Shown piece after piece: positions 32,471 to 41,756 of a stretch of 64,000 bases of DNA. Source of the stretch: Streptomyces sp. WM6386 (GTDB lineage: Bacteria > Actinomycetota > Actinomycetes > Streptomycetales > Streptomycetaceae); NCBI RefSeq assembly GCF_000972385.1, contig NZ_JXTE01000011.1, positions 62,001-126,000 on the forward strand, given 5' to 3'. Both the position numbers and the translations under genes were made by a program. Each line of letters opens with the position of its first letter. The first letter of the stretch is position 1. Under the pieces are notes generated by a model. The model was not told the origin of the DNA, made no database searches, and was given only the letters and a program-made list of their open reading frames with translations.

Positions 32471-33240
32471 CGGGCCACCCTGGGGCGCACACTCTGCCCG
32501 TGCCCCAGCAGATGCACCGCCACGCCCGGCGCGCGCTCGGCCGCGAGCCGCACGAACTCCTCACCGGGGGCGTGGAATTCGTGGGGGCGCACGGCGTCCA
32601 TCCCGATCGGCCAGTACGTGCCGTAGTGCACCGGCACCGCGCTCACCGGTTCGAGCCGGGCCAGCGCCTCGGCCGCCCGCCCCGCGTCCAGATGCCCTTC
32701 GCCCAGGTACGGTCCCCAGCCGCCGACCGGCAGCAGCGCCACGTCGACCGGCCCGACCTCCTTGGCCATCGCGTCGAACAGCCCGGTGTCCCCGGCGAAG
32801 TAGGTGCGCGCCTCGCCCTCGACGACATAGCCGAGAGCGGGGGCACGGTGCGGCCCCAGGGGCAGCCGTCGCCCGTCGTGCCGAGCCGGGACGGTCCGTA
32901 CGACCACGTCCCCGATCACCGTCTCGTCCCCGGGCGTCACCTCGTCGACCTGGAGATGGGCGAGCCGGCGCAGCCCCGGCACGGCCTGGGGCGCGCCCCG
33001 GGGAACGAGCAGGCGGGTGCCCGGCGCGAGCCGGGCCAGCGAGGGAACGTGCAGGTGGTCGGCGTGCAGATGGGACACGAGCGCCACGTCCGCGCGCCAG
33101 GCGGCGGGCGGTGGCACCGCGCCGCGGCGGCGGCGCAGATGCGCGAGCCGGCGGGCGAACAGAGGATCGGTGAGCACGCGGACGTCCGAGTCCTCGACCG
33201 TGCAGGTGGCGTGACCCCACCAGGTGATCTCCACCGGCAC
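32467..33240 (-). CDS. UlaG-like MBL-fold metallo-hydrolase
   Basis: 257 residues from GTG 33240 (aggagg 7 bases upstream). Metal-binding motifs are ITWWGHATCTVED (N-terminal strand of the UlaG group), LVSHLHADHLHVPSLARL, PARHDGRRLPLG and TYFAGDTGLFDAM, with a final VPVHYGTYWPIG histidine. The group includes L-ascorbate-6-phosphate lactonase-like enzymes and phosphodiesterases. The substrate is not known. It is translationally coupled to a DedA transporter, suggesting processing of a membrane-lipid-linked substrate. Confidence 0.88.
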   Translation of the reverse strand: MPVEITWWGHATCTVEDSDVRVLTDPLFARRLAHLRRRRGAVPPPAAWRADVALVSHLHADHLHVPSLARLAPGTRLLVPRGAPQAVPGLRRLAHLQVDEVTPGDETVIGDVVVRTVPARHDGRRLPLGPHRAPALGYVVEGEARTYFAGDTGLFDAMAKEVGPVDVALLPVGGWGPYLGEGHLDAGRAAEALARLEPVSAVPVHYGTYWPIGMDAVRPHEFHAPGEEFVRLAAERAPGVAVHLLGHGQSVRPRVAR

Positions 33241-33323
33241 CTCTTTGCCTCCTTCGCGCGACTCCCCGAAGCCTACGGGCAGGAGTAGGGTCGGCGGCGA
33301 AACCCGGAGGTGAGGGGGACGCC

Positions 33324-33725
33324 ATGGGACCGGTGCGCGTCACGGCGATCGCGAGTCTGACGCCGCTCGAGGAACTGGAGGCGGATCCCTTCCTGGTGGA
33401 CTCCCGCAGCCAGCACGCGATGTGCGCTCGCTGGGCGGCGGAGCGGGGCTACGTCGTCAGCCGGGAACTCCTCGTGCGGGGTCTGCGCGCCGACCACTGC
33501 GTCCTGTGGGACGGTGTCCGCCCCGGCACCGATCTGTTCGTCGCGCCCAGCCACCGTGTCCTGGCCAGCGCCCTGTCCTCGATCGAGGAGTTCGTCGCCG
33601 AGTGCACCCGTCGCGGGGTGCGGGTGGAGACGGTGGGGCGCGCCGAACCGTCTTACGACGCCCAGATGAAGGCCCGGATCCACCGCCGGCTGTCGATGCC
33701 GACCGCGGGCTACGACGGCCGCTGA
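33324..33725 (+). CDS. small protein resembling a serine-recombinase N-terminal domain without the catalytic serine
   Basis: 133 residues after a good Shine-Dalgarno (ggaggtgagggg). The pattern DSRSQHAMCARWAAERGYVV, followed by DLFVAPSHRVLASALSSIEE and FVAECTRRGVRVETVGRAEP, echoes the resolvase fold. There, Q-x-x-x-C-x-x-(Y/W)A-x-x-x-G-x-x-V precedes a D-x-L-V-x-x-x-(D/H)R strand and a helix ending in RGV. The nucleophilic serine of the first strand and the usual basic active-site residues are not evident. It is probably a non-catalytic relative of unknown function. No inverted repeats, att sites or integrase partner are nearby. Confidence 0.6.
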   Translation: MGPVRVTAIASLTPLEELEADPFLVDSRSQHAMCARWAAERGYVVSRELLVRGLRADHCVLWDGVRPGTDLFVAPSHRVLASALSSIEEFVAECTRRGVRVETVGRAEPSYDAQMKARIHRRLSMPTAGYDGR

Positions 33726-33811
33726 CACCTGCCCGGGGACGCCGGGGGCCTGCGTGCGTTGTGACAGGGTGGGTGCAGGCCCGCACCGACGACGGGCCCG
33801 GGACGTGAGGT

Positions 33812-35887
33812 GTGCGGGGCGTGCGAGGCGGGCGTTGGCGGCGGGTCGCCAGTCAGGCGGGGCGGAGCGTCACGGTGTGGGCGGTCTCCACGGTCACCAT
33901 GCTCGTGCTGGCCGGCATCCTGCCGGAGTTCCAGCTCCGGTCCGCGGACGGTGACAGCGCCACCGACATCGCGGTCACCGCGGCCCTGGGCGCCGGCGCC
34001 TTCGGTGTGCTGTCGGCGCTGGTCTGGCCGCTTCTCGTACGGCTCCTGCTGCTGGTGCCGGCCCTCGTGCTCGGTCTGCTGGTCTTCGTCCTCAACGGCT
34101 TCCTGCTCCTGCTGGCGCTCCGGCTGAATCCGACCGAGCGCGGCGCGGCCGCGTGGGAGACCGCGGTCGTGGTCGCCGCCGTGATGTCGGCCGTCGCCTC
34201 CGCCACCGGCGCCGCCCTGGCCGTGCGCGACGACGACGCCTACCGGCGCCGGCTCTACCGGCTCGCCGACCGCCGCCGCAGCGCGGGACCGGCCGGCCCC
34301 GTCACGCCGGGGACGGTCTTCCTCCAGCTGGACGGCGTCGGCCACGACGTCCTGGAGGCCGCGGTGAAGAAAGGCCTCATGCCCACCGTCGCCCAGTGGC
34401 TGGACAGCACCCACCGCCTCACCCCGTGGCGCACCGACTGGTCCAGCCAGACCGGCGCCAGCCAGCTCGGCATCCTGCACGGCAGCAACGAGGACGTGCC
34501 GGCCTTCCGCTGGTACGAGAAGGACAGCCAGGAGGTGATGGTCTGCAACCGCCCCACCAGCGCCGCCGAACTCCAGCGCCGGGCGGTGGCACGCACCGGT
34601 GACGGCGGGCTGCTCAGCGCCGACGGCGCGAGCCGCGGGAACCTCTTCAGCGGCGGCGCCGAGGAGCAGGCCCTCGTGCTGTCCATCGCCACCCGCCGCC
34701 GCAGCCGCGAGACCCGCTCCCGCGCGGGCTACTTCGCGTACTTCTCCGACCCGGCCAACGCCGTCCGCACGGCCCTGTCGTTCTTCGCCGAGGTCGGCCG
34801 GGAGATCGCGCAGTCGACCAGGAGCCATGCCTGCCGGGCCCGCCCGCGCGTCAAGCGCGGCGGCCTCTACCCCCTCGTCCGCGCCTTCGCGACCGTCGTC
34901 GAACGGGACGTCGTCGTCGCCGCGGTGATGGGCGACATGCTCGCCGGCCGCACCGCCGTCTACGCCGACCTCGTCGCCTATGACGAGGTCGCCCACCACT
35001 CCGGGCCGCACAGCCGCGACGCCGAGAAGGTCCTCGAACGCCTCGACCGTTCCCTCGCGTTGATCGCGAACGTCGTCGAGCACGCCCCGCGCCCGTACCG
35101 GATCGTCGTCCTGTCCGACCACGGCCAGAGCCCCGGCGAGACCTTCCGCACCCGCTACGGCCTCTCCCTCGGCGACCTGGTGCGGGCGGGCTGCGGGCTG
35201 CCCGTGCCCCGCAAGGCGCAGCGCACCCACAGCGGCGCCGAGGCCCGCGCGGCCGTGCGGGCCGCGCTGCGCATCCCCGTCGAGGAGCGCGACGAGCAGC
35301 GCCGGCCCTCGCGCCGCCGCTCGGAGCCGCTCGTGCTGGCCTCCGGCAACCTCGGCCTGGTCTCCTTCCCGGACGTGCACCACCGGATGACCAAGGAGGA
35401 GATCGACGCCCGCCACCCCGCCCTGCTGACCACGCTCGCCAACCACCCGGGCATCGGTTTCCTCCTCGTACGCAGCGCGGAGCACGGGGGAGTGGTCCTG
35501 GGGCCGTTCGGCACGGAGATCCCGGTCGGCCGACTCGACGAGGAACCGGGCCCGTTGGCCGCGTTCGGGCCGGGCGCCGCCGACGTCGTACGCCGCACGC
35601 ACGGCTTCGCGCACACCGCCGACATCATGGTCAACTCCTGGTACGACCCGGTCGACGGCGAAGTCCTCGCCTTCGAGGAGCAGATCGGCTCGCACGGCGG
35701 TCTCGGCGGCGCCCAGGGCCGGCCGTTCCTGCTGTCGCCCGTCGTCCTGTCCGCGCCCGTGGCGGACGCCGAGGAACTCGTCGGCGCCGAGCACGTCCAC
35801 CGCGTCCTGCGCCGCTGGCTGCGCGAATCGGACGGCCCCCAGGTGCCTTTGACGACACGTCAGACCGAGGACCGGCGCGCGGCCTAG
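33812..35887 (+). CDS. fusion of a holin-like membrane domain and an alkaline-phosphatase-superfamily phosphodiesterase
   Basis: 691 residues from GTG 33812. The first 145 residues hold four transmembrane helices of the phage_holin_4 type. From about 165 a type I phosphodiesterase/nucleotide pyrophosphatase domain follows: VFLQLDGVGHDVLEAAVKKG (first metal Asp), SSQTGASQLGILHGSNED (nucleophile Thr), YDEVAHHSGPHSRDAEKVLE (Asp and His ligands) and IVVLSDHGQSPGETF (second metal site). The product should be a membrane enzyme acting on an extracytoplasmic or lipid-linked phosphodiester. Substrate is unknown. The gene stands alone and ends at a clear terminator. Confidence 0.85.
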   Translation: MRGVRGGRWRRVASQAGRSVTVWAVSTVTMLVLAGILPEFQLRSADGDSATDIAVTAALGAGAFGVLSALVWPLLVRLLLLVPALVLGLLVFVLNGFLLLLALRLNPTERGAAAWETAVVVAAVMSAVASATGAALAVRDDDAYRRRLYRLADRRRSAGPAGPVTPGTVFLQLDGVGHDVLEAAVKKGLMPTVAQWLDSTHRLTPWRTDWSSQTGASQLGILHGSNEDVPAFRWYEKDSQEVMVCNRPTSAAELQRRAVARTGDGGLLSADGASRGNLFSGGAEEQALVLSIATRRRSRETRSRAGYFAYFSDPANAVRTALSFFAEVGREIAQSTRSHACRARPRVKRGGLYPLVRAFATVVERDVVVAAVMGDMLAGRTAVYADLVAYDEVAHHSGPHSRDAEKVLERLDRSLALIANVVEHAPRPYRIVVLSDHGQSPGETFRTRYGLSLGDLVRAGCGLPVPRKAQRTHSGAEARAAVRAALRIPVEERDEQRRPSRRRSEPLVLASGNLGLVSFPDVHHRMTKEEIDARHPALLTTLANHPGIGFLLVRSAEHGGVVLGPFGTEIPVGRLDEEPGPLAAFGPGAADVVRRTHGFAHTADIMVNSWYDPVDGEVLAFEEQIGSHGGLGGAQGRPFLLSPVVLSAPVADAEELVGAEHVHRVLRRWLRESDGPQVPLTTRQTEDRRAA

Positions 35888-36245
35888 CTCTCGAGGTCTG
35901 CCGCTCCTCCATACCCCCATGAACGGAGGAGCGGCTCACACGGAGGACCGCGCACACCGTGTCACCGCGGCACGGGTTTGCCCAGGGCACATTCCGGTCA
36001 CTGCCGAGCGCCCCGCACATATCACCCCGTCCCACCCGTGAGCGGTGCCGGGGCGCGCCCGTGCTGGTGATCACGGACGGCTGGTGCGAGGTCCTGAGGG
36101 TGCGACGCGAGCACGCCTGTCTGATCCCGGAGGGGGCCCGGTCCCCCTTCAGCGCGCGTGGTCCGGTCTTCCGGGTGCGGTGGGCCGGAATGTGATCGGA
36201 TGGGAGGGCAACCCGGAACCGGGACCGCATGCGAAAGGACTGACC
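35888..36245. other. 358-bp intergenic region
   Basis: The left end holds a terminator hairpin (35900-35935). A 78-codon frame from GTG 35959 to 36195 has a coding-like middle (APVLVITDGWCEVLRVRREH) but an unconvincing start and no recognisable family, so I do not call a gene. The last 50 bases contain aaaggactgacc, the weak ribosome binding site of the OsmC gene. I see no promoter match. Confidence 0.5.
35900..35935 (+). terminator. terminator of the holin/phosphodiesterase gene
   Basis: An 11-bp perfect stem (gccgctcctcc / ggaggagcggc) with a 14-base loop lies 13 bases after the stop codon. No T-run follows. Confidence 0.6.
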
Positions 36246-36671
36246 GTGGCTACCACGCGTACCGCACACACCGTCTGGGAAGGCGAACTGCTCAAGGGCA
36301 GTGGCACCGTCACCTTCGACTCCTCCGGCATCGGGTCGCAGCCGGTGTCGTGGCCGTCGCGCGCCGAGGCGGCCAACGGAAAGACCAGCCCCGAGGAACT
36401 GATCGCCGCCGCCCACTCCAGCTGCTTCTCCATGGCGCTGTCGCACGGCCTGACCGGCGCCGGCACGCCGCCCACCCGGCTGGAGACGAAGGCCGACGTC
36501 ACCTTCCAGCCGGGCGAGGGCATCACCGGCATCCACCTCACCGTGCGCGGTGAGGTGCCGGGCCTGGACGCCGGGGGCTTCGCCTCGGCCGCCGAGGACG
36601 CCAAGAAGAACTGCCCCGTCAGCCAGGCACTCACCGGCACGACGATCACGCTCACGGCCGAACTCGGCTGA
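36246..36671 (+). CDS. osmC: OsmC/Ohr-family peroxiredoxin-like protein
   Basis: 141 residues from GTG 36246. Two redox cysteines are present: Cys59 in [16 protein letters not shown] and Cys123 in [16 protein letters not shown]. The conserved Arg of Ohr/OsmC is in the [20 protein letters not shown] loop. OsmC proteins reduce organic hydroperoxides. The order and length match the OsmC subfamily (about 140 residues). It stands alone and ends at a strong terminator shared with the promoter region of dnaK. It is likely stress-induced, but I found no sigma-B match in front of it. Confidence 0.9.
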   Translation: MATTRTAHTVWEGELLKGSGTVTFDSSGIGSQPVSWPSRAEAANGKTSPEELIAAAHSSCFSMALSHGLTGAGTPPTRLETKADVTFQPGEGITGIHLTVRGEVPGLDAGGFASAAEDAKKNCPVSQALTGTTITLTAELG

Positions 36672-36685
36672 CACCCGTACGTCCC

Positions 36686-36725
36686 GCGATGCCGCGCCTC
36701 CCTCGCGAGGGGGGCGCGGCATCGC
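36686..36725 (+). terminator. strong hairpin terminator after osmC
   Basis: A 17-bp stem with one mismatch (gcgatgccgcgcctccc paired with ggggggcgcggcatcgc) and a 6-base loop tcgcga lies 14 bases beyond the osmC stop. Confidence 0.7.
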
Positions 36726-36758
36726 CCATTTCCGGGTACCCGGCACGGGTACGCGGCA

Positions 36759-36787
36759 TTGACAACAGCCCACTCAAGTTTTGTGCT
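36759..36787 (+). promoter_or_regulatory. housekeeping-like promoter of dnaK with a HAIR half-site
   Basis: TTGACA (36759-36764), 17 bases, then TGTGCT (36782-36787). The spacer contains ACTCAAG (36772-36778), the right half of the HspR operator (HAIR, CTTGAGT-N7-ACTCAAG). The left half is degenerate (ATTGACA) at the correct 7-base distance. HspR control is therefore possible but weaker than for a canonical dnaK operon. Transcription would begin near 36794, 30 bases before ATG 36824. Confidence 0.45.
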
Positions 36788-36823
36788 GGAGTCCGGGAAG
36801 TGCCCTGGCGGAAGGGGACAGCG

Positions 36824-38677
36824 ATGGGACGCGCGGTCGGGATCGATCTGGGGACCACGAACTCCGTGGTGGCCGTCCTGGAGGGCGGCGACCCCACAGT
36901 CGTCGCCAATGCGGAGGGAGCCAGGACCACACCGTCGGTCGTGGCCTTCGCCAAGAACGGCGAGGTGCTCGTCGGGGAGGTCGCCAAACGGCAGGCGGTG
37001 ACGAACGTCGAGCGGACGGCCCGTTCGGTGAAGCGGTACATGGGCGACGGGGGCTGGCGCTTCCCGGACCAGGGGGATGTCGACGGCACCCGCTACCGGG
37101 CGCAGGAGCTCTCCGCGCGGGTGCTGCAGAAGCTGAAGCGGGACGCCGAGTCCTATCTCGGCGAGGACGTCACCGACGCGGTGATCACCGTCCCGGCCTA
37201 CTTCGACGACGCCCAGCGGCAGGCCACCAAGGAGGCCGGGGAGATCGCGGGCCTGAACGTGCTGCGGATCATCAACGAGCCCACGGCCGCCGCGCTCGCC
37301 TACGGCCTGGACCGGGGCGAGGAGCAGACCGTCCTCGTCTTCGACCTCGGCGGCGGCACCTTCGACGTCTCCCTGCTGGAGATCGGCGACGGCGTCATCG
37401 AGGTCAAGGCCACCAACGGCGACACCCACCTCGGTGGCGACGACTGGGACCAGCGGGTCATGGAGCACCTGGTGAAGAGGTTCCAGGGGCAGTACGGCGT
37501 GGACCTCGGCAAGGACAAGATGGCGCTGCAACGGCTGCGCGAGGGAGCCGAGAAGGCCAAGATCGAGCTGTCGAGCTCGTCGGAGACGACGATCAACCTC
37601 CCCTACATCACCGCCTCCGCCGAGGGCCCCCTGCACCTCGACGAGAAGATGACGCGCGCCCAGTTCCAGGAGCTGACCGCCGACCTCCTCGACCGCTGCA
37701 CGACCCCCTTCCACCAGGCCGTCAAGGACGCCGGCATCAAGCTCGCCGCGGTCGACCACGTCATCCTCGTCGGCGGCTCGACCCGGATGCCCGCCGTCAC
37801 CGACCTCGTCAAGGAACTCACCGGCAAGGACCCGCACAAGGGCGTCAACCCGGACGAGGTCGTCGCCGTCGGCGCGGCCCTCCAGGCCGGGGTCATCCGC
37901 GGCGATGTGAAGGACGTCCTGCTGCTCGATGTCACCCCGCTGTCCCTGGGCATCGAGACCAAGGGCGGCATCATGACCAAGCTCATCGAGCGCAACACCA
38001 CGATCCCGACCCGCCGTTCGGAGATCTTCACGACGGCGACCGACAACCAGCCCTCGGTGGGCATCCAGGTGTATCAGGGCGAGCGGGAGATCGCCGCGTA
38101 CAACAAGAAGCTGGGCGTCTTCGACCTGACCGGACTGCCGCCCGCGCCGCGCGGCGTCCCGCAGATCGAGGTCGCGTTCGACATCGACGCCAACGGGATC
38201 ATGCACGTCTCCGCCAAGGACCTGGCGACCGGCCGCGAACAGAAGATGACGGTCACCGGCGGCTCGGCCCTGCCCAAGGACGACATCGACCGCATGATGC
38301 GCGAGGCGGAGCAGTACGCCGAGGAGGACCGGGGTCGCCGGGAGGCGGCCGAGACCCGCAATCAGGCCGAGCAACTCGTCTACCAGACCGAGAAGTTCAT
38401 CCGTGACAACGAGGAACGCGTCCCCGCCGAAACCAAGTCGGAGGTGGAGTCGGCCATCGCCGAGCTGAAGACGCTCCTGGAGCAGAACGCCGACACGAAC
38501 GCCCTGCGCACCGGCGTCGAGAAACTCGCCACCGTCAGCCAGCAGATGGGTCAGGCGATGTACGCCCAGGCCCAGGCGGAACCCACCGACCAGCAGCCCG
38601 CGTCTCCCGAGGAGGAAGGCGTGGTCGACGCGGAGATCGTCGACGACGACAAGGATCCCAAGGGCGGGGCGGCCTGA
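36824..38677 (+). CDS. dnaK: Hsp70 chaperone DnaK
   Basis: 617 residues. The ATPase domain has [58 protein letters not shown] and [20 protein letters not shown]. The substrate domain follows ([20 protein letters not shown]). The C-terminal lid ends in an acidic tail ([15 protein letters not shown]). This is a full-length DnaK, but GrpE, DnaJ and HspR genes are not adjacent. It therefore looks like a second, monocistronic copy rather than the dnaK-grpE-dnaJ-hspR operon of the genus. It acts in protein folding and disaggregation after stress. Confidence 0.93.
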   Translation: MGRAVGIDLGTTNSVVAVLEGGDPTVVANAEGARTTPSVVAFAKNGEVLVGEVAKRQAVTNVERTARSVKRYMGDGGWRFPDQGDVDGTRYRAQELSARVLQKLKRDAESYLGEDVTDAVITVPAYFDDAQRQATKEAGEIAGLNVLRIINEPTAAALAYGLDRGEEQTVLVFDLGGGTFDVSLLEIGDGVIEVKATNGDTHLGGDDWDQRVMEHLVKRFQGQYGVDLGKDKMALQRLREGAEKAKIELSSSSETTINLPYITASAEGPLHLDEKMTRAQFQELTADLLDRCTTPFHQAVKDAGIKLAAVDHVILVGGSTRMPAVTDLVKELTGKDPHKGVNPDEVVAVGAALQAGVIRGDVKDVLLLDVTPLSLGIETKGGIMTKLIERNTTIPTRRSEIFTTATDNQPSVGIQVYQGEREIAAYNKKLGVFDLTGLPPAPRGVPQIEVAFDIDANGIMHVSAKDLATGREQKMTVTGGSALPKDDIDRMMREAEQYAEEDRGRREAAETRNQAEQLVYQTEKFIRDNEERVPAETKSEVESAIAELKTLLEQNADTNALRTGVEKLATVSQQMGQAMYAQAQAEPTDQQPASPEEEGVVDAEIVDDDKDPKGGAA

Positions 38678-38715
38678 GAGGCCGGCCGCAGCGGACTTCA
38701 CGGAGGGACACGAGC

Positions 38716-38931
38716 ATGGGTGACAACAGGACACGGCGCGCACGGTCAGCGGCTCTGGCGGCGGGTTCGCTGCTGGCGGGGGCCGCGGCCGTGGGCATGC
38801 CCTGGGGCGTGGACACGCCGGACAACCGGGACTGGTCCGTGGACGCGGCCCCGGCCGGACATCACGAGAACAGCACGGACGGCCACTACGACGGCGGCGC
38901 CGCCCCGGCCGGCCACATCGACGGCGGCTGA
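38716..38931 (+). CDS. small exported His/Gly-rich protein, 71 residues
   Basis: ATG 38716 is preceded by acggaggg at good spacing. The product has an N-terminal basic region and a short hydrophobic helix (RSAALAAGSLLAGAAAVGM). A polar tail follows with the repeated motif APAGHHE/APAGHID and several histidines. It may be a small exported peptide. No family is recognised. It follows dnaK by 38 bases and could be co-transcribed. It converges on narI with 6 bases between stops. Confidence 0.6.
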   Translation: MGDNRTRRARSAALAAGSLLAGAAAVGMPWGVDTPDNRDWSVDAAPAGHHENSTDGHYDGGAAPAGHIDGG

Positions 38932-38937
38932 CGGCGG

Positions 38938-39660
38938 CTACGCGCCCGTCTTCTCCCAACCCCGCCGCTCCGGCCGCGGCCCCAACTGCTCGGGGTCGCG
39001 GCTGCGGTACACGACATACGGGCGGAACAGGTACTGCACCGGCGCGCTGAACATGTGCACCAGCCGGCTGTACGGCACGAACGCGATCAGCGCCATCCCG
39101 ATGACCGCGTGGATCCGGTACAGCACCGGCACACCCTCCATCCGGTCGATGTCGGGCTGGAGGGTGAACAGACTGCGCGCCCAGGGGCCGATGGACTCGC
39201 GGTAGTTGTAGCCGTCGCCGGTGGCGTGGGTGAGCTTGGCGATCATGCCCATCGCGATCGCGCCGAGCAGCACCAGGTACATGAGCTTGTCGTTGGCGGT
39301 CGTCGCCCGGAAGACGGGTGCCTTCGTGCGTCGACGGTATACGAGCAACAGGATCCCGCCGACCGCGAGCAGCCCGGCCGCCGTGCCGCCGTAGAGCGAG
39401 AGCAGGTGGTACGTGTGCTCGCCGGCCCCGAGCTTGTCCGTCCACGACATCGGGACGAACAGGCCCACGAGGTGCCCGGCCAGCACGAAGAGAATGCCGT
39501 AATGGAACGCCGGCGAGGCGATGTTCAGCAGCTTCGACTCGTAGACCTGCGAGGAGCGGGTCGTCCAGCCGAACTTGTCGTAGCGGTGGCGCCAGATCAG
39601 ACCGGCGACGAGCAGGGCGAAGGCGACGTACGGCAGGACGCCCCAGAGGAGTGTGGTCAT
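38938..39660 (-). CDS. narI: respiratory nitrate reductase gamma subunit
   Basis: 240 residues with five transmembrane helices. Heme b ligand histidines are in IASPAFHYGILFVLAGHLVG (two) and VLYRIHAVIGMAL plus YSRLVHMFSAPVQ (two), matching NarI. The subunit takes electrons from menaquinol and passes them via two b hemes to NarH. Its ATG overlaps the narJ stop by 4 bases. It is the last gene of the operon. Confidence 0.93.
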   Translation of the reverse strand: MTTLLWGVLPYVAFALLVAGLIWRHRYDKFGWTTRSSQVYESKLLNIASPAFHYGILFVLAGHLVGLFVPMSWTDKLGAGEHTYHLLSLYGGTAAGLLAVGGILLLVYRRRTKAPVFRATTANDKLMYLVLLGAIAMGMIAKLTHATGDGYNYRESIGPWARSLFTLQPDIDRMEGVPVLYRIHAVIGMALIAFVPYSRLVHMFSAPVQYLFRPYVVYRSRDPEQLGPRPERRGWEKTGA

Positions 39661-40151
39661 GAGCGCACCCCGGTGTATGCGTTCGGCAGTGTGGCGCATA
39701 CGGCATCCAGGACGGACGCGTACGGTGTCCCGAAGCCGGTGAGCCGGGAGCGCAGCTGTTCCAGGCCGTCCCGGTGTTCGGTGAGCAGGTCGGTGCTGCC
39801 GGTGCGGGCCGCGAACTCGAGGACCGCGGGCAGGAAGTCGGGCAGCTCCTCGCCGGTGAACTCCAGTCCGGCGGCGCGGTAGACCTCCTTGAAGCGGACC
39901 AGCGACATACCGCGTCGGCGGGTGTCCCCGTCCTGCCACCAGCTCAGATAGAGGCTGTGCCGGTTCTTGAAGTCGAAGACCTGGACGTAGTGCGCGGCCA
40001 GCTCCTGCGGCGGGGTGAGCGCCGCGTGGTCGACGAACTCCCGCAGTTGCGGGGCCGCTTCACGGAGCAGGGGCAGCCGGGCACGGAAGTCGTCGTCGGG
40101 GTACGTCAGACAGAGCGCGGCTGCCTGGTACAGCACGGCGTACGAGGGCAT
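39657..40151 (-). CDS. narJ: nitrate reductase molybdenum cofactor assembly chaperone
   Basis: 164 residues with the TorD/NarJ helical pattern: AALCLTYPDDDFRARLPLLR, HYVQVFDFKNRHSLYLSWWQ, RRRGMSLVRFKEVYRAAGLE and ELPDFLPAVLEFAA. NarJ binds apo-NarG and delivers the molybdenum cofactor before membrane assembly. It overlaps narH by one base and narI by four. It is shorter than E. coli NarJ (about 236), as is usual in actinobacteria. Confidence 0.92.
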   Translation of the reverse strand: MPSYAVLYQAAALCLTYPDDDFRARLPLLREAAPQLREFVDHAALTPPQELAAHYVQVFDFKNRHSLYLSWWQDGDTRRRGMSLVRFKEVYRAAGLEFTGEELPDFLPAVLEFAARTGSTDLLTEHRDGLEQLRSRLTGFGTPYASVLDAVCATLPNAYTGVRS

Positions 40152-41755
40152 CAGACCTCCTCGGCGTCTGCCGGGTCGTCGGACGTCTGGCGTCTGCGCA
40201 GCCCGTGGAAGTTCTCCACGGACACCACCGGCAGCAGCTTGCGGCCGGAGTCCTGGCCGAACGGCCCGTCGCCGCCCATGCCCGGGCCGCCGTCGTATTC
40301 GAGGCTGCAGTCGTCCGGGATCGCCGACTCCTCCAGCCGGCGCGCGTCACCGACGGCCGCGGTCGGGATGACGTAGCGGTCCTCGTACTTGGCGATCGCC
40401 AGCAGCCGGTACATCTCCTCGATCTCCTCGGGCGTCATGCCGACGGCCTGCGTGACCGACGGGTCCGGGTCCTCGCCGAGGTTGATCGCGCGCATGTGGG
40501 CGCGCATCGCCGCGAGCTTCTCCAGGGACGACCGCACCGGGGCGGTGTCGCCCGCGGTGAAGACCTCCGCGAGGTACTCCAGCGGGATGCGGAGCGTGTC
40601 GATGGCGCCGAAGAGGTTCTGGGCGTCCTCGCCGTCGTGACCGGTCTCGGTCAGCGCGTCCACCACCGGCGACAGCGGCGGGATGTACCAGACCATCGGC
40701 ATGGTGCGGTACTCCGGATGCAGGGGCAGCGCCACCTTGTATGTGCTGATCAGCGCCCGCACGGGGGAGCGGCGGGCCGCCTCCATCCAGTCGTACGGGA
40801 TCCCGGCCTCCGCCGCCGCCCGTTGCACGGCACGGTCGTCGGGGTCGAGGAAGACGTCCAACTGGGCCTCGTACAGGCCCTTCTCATCGGGTGTGGAGGC
40901 GGCGGCGGTCACCTTGTCGGCGTCGTAGAGGATCACGCCGAGGTAGCGGAGGCGGCCCACGCACGTCTCCGAGCAGACCGTCGGCAGGCCGACCTCGACG
41001 CGCGGATAGCACATCGTGCACTTCTCGGCCTTGCCGGTGCGGTGGTTGAAGTAGACCTTCTTGTACGGGCATCCGGTCACGCACATCCGCCAGCCCCGGC
41101 ACTGGTCCTGGTCGACCAGGACGATGCCGTCCTCCGCCCGCTTGTACATCGCGCCCGAGGGACACGAGGCGACGCAGGACGGGTTGAGGCAGTGCTCGCA
41201 GATGCGCGGCAGATAGAACATGAAGGTCTGCTCGAACTCGAACTTCACCTTGTCCGCGGCCTGTTGGCGGGTGCGTTCGACCATGGGATCGAGGTCGCCG
41301 TAGGCGGGGGCGCCGGCGAGGTTGTCGTCCCAGTTCGAGGACCACTCGATCTTCATCGGTTTGCCGTCGATCTGCGACACCGGCCGGGCCACCGGGTAGT
41401 CGTCGCCGAGCGGGGCGTCGGTGAGGTTCTTGTAGTCGTACGTCCAGGGCTCGTAGTAGTCCTTGATCTCCGGCAGCTTCGGGTTGGAAAAGATCCCGAG
41501 GAGCTTGTGGAAGCGGCCGCCCGCCTTGAGCTTGAGGGCGCCGCGCTTGTTCAGCTCCCAACCGCCGCGCCACTTCTCCTGATCCTCGTAGCGGCGCGGA
41601 TAACCCTGGCCGGGCCGGGTCTCGACGTTGTTGAACCAGACGTACTCCATGCCCTGCCGGTTGGTCCACGCCTGCTTGCAGGTGACGGAACAGGTGTGGC
41701 AGCCGATGCACTTGTCGAGGTTCATGACCATCGCGATCTGGGCCATCACTCGCAT
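40151..41755 (-). CDS. narH: respiratory nitrate reductase beta subunit (iron-sulfur)
   Basis: 534 residues. Four cysteine clusters are visible: CIGCHTCSVTCKQ, CEHCLNPSCVASCPSG, CRGWRMCVTGCPYKK and CTMCYPRVEVGLPTVCSETC. The Trp in C-R-G-W-R-M-C is the known replacement that makes one centre a [3Fe-4S] cluster in NarH. The subunit relays electrons from NarI to NarG on the cytoplasmic face. ATG 41755 follows the narG stop by 1 base. Confidence 0.94.
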   Translation of the reverse strand: MRVMAQIAMVMNLDKCIGCHTCSVTCKQAWTNRQGMEYVWFNNVETRPGQGYPRRYEDQEKWRGGWELNKRGALKLKAGGRFHKLLGIFSNPKLPEIKDYYEPWTYDYKNLTDAPLGDDYPVARPVSQIDGKPMKIEWSSNWDDNLAGAPAYGDLDPMVERTRQQAADKVKFEFEQTFMFYLPRICEHCLNPSCVASCPSGAMYKRAEDGIVLVDQDQCRGWRMCVTGCPYKKVYFNHRTGKAEKCTMCYPRVEVGLPTVCSETCVGRLRYLGVILYDADKVTAAASTPDEKGLYEAQLDVFLDPDDRAVQRAAAEAGIPYDWMEAARRSPVRALISTYKVALPLHPEYRTMPMVWYIPPLSPVVDALTETGHDGEDAQNLFGAIDTLRIPLEYLAEVFTAGDTAPVRSSLEKLAAMRAHMRAINLGEDPDPSVTQAVGMTPEEIEEMYRLLAIAKYEDRYVIPTAAVGDARRLEESAIPDDCSLEYDGGPGMGGDGPFGQDSGRKLLPVVSVENFHGLRRRQTSDDPADAEEV

Positions 41756-41756
41756 G

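Noticed and set aside
3063..35887. Holin-family domains as signs of a prophage
   Set aside because: The two holin-like genes stand among chromosomal genes without integrase, terminase, capsid or lysin genes. These families are ordinary actinobacterial membrane proteins.
35959..36195. 78-codon frame before osmC
   Set aside because: A short coding-like middle but no family, no convincing start and no ribosome binding site. It is treated as intergenic.
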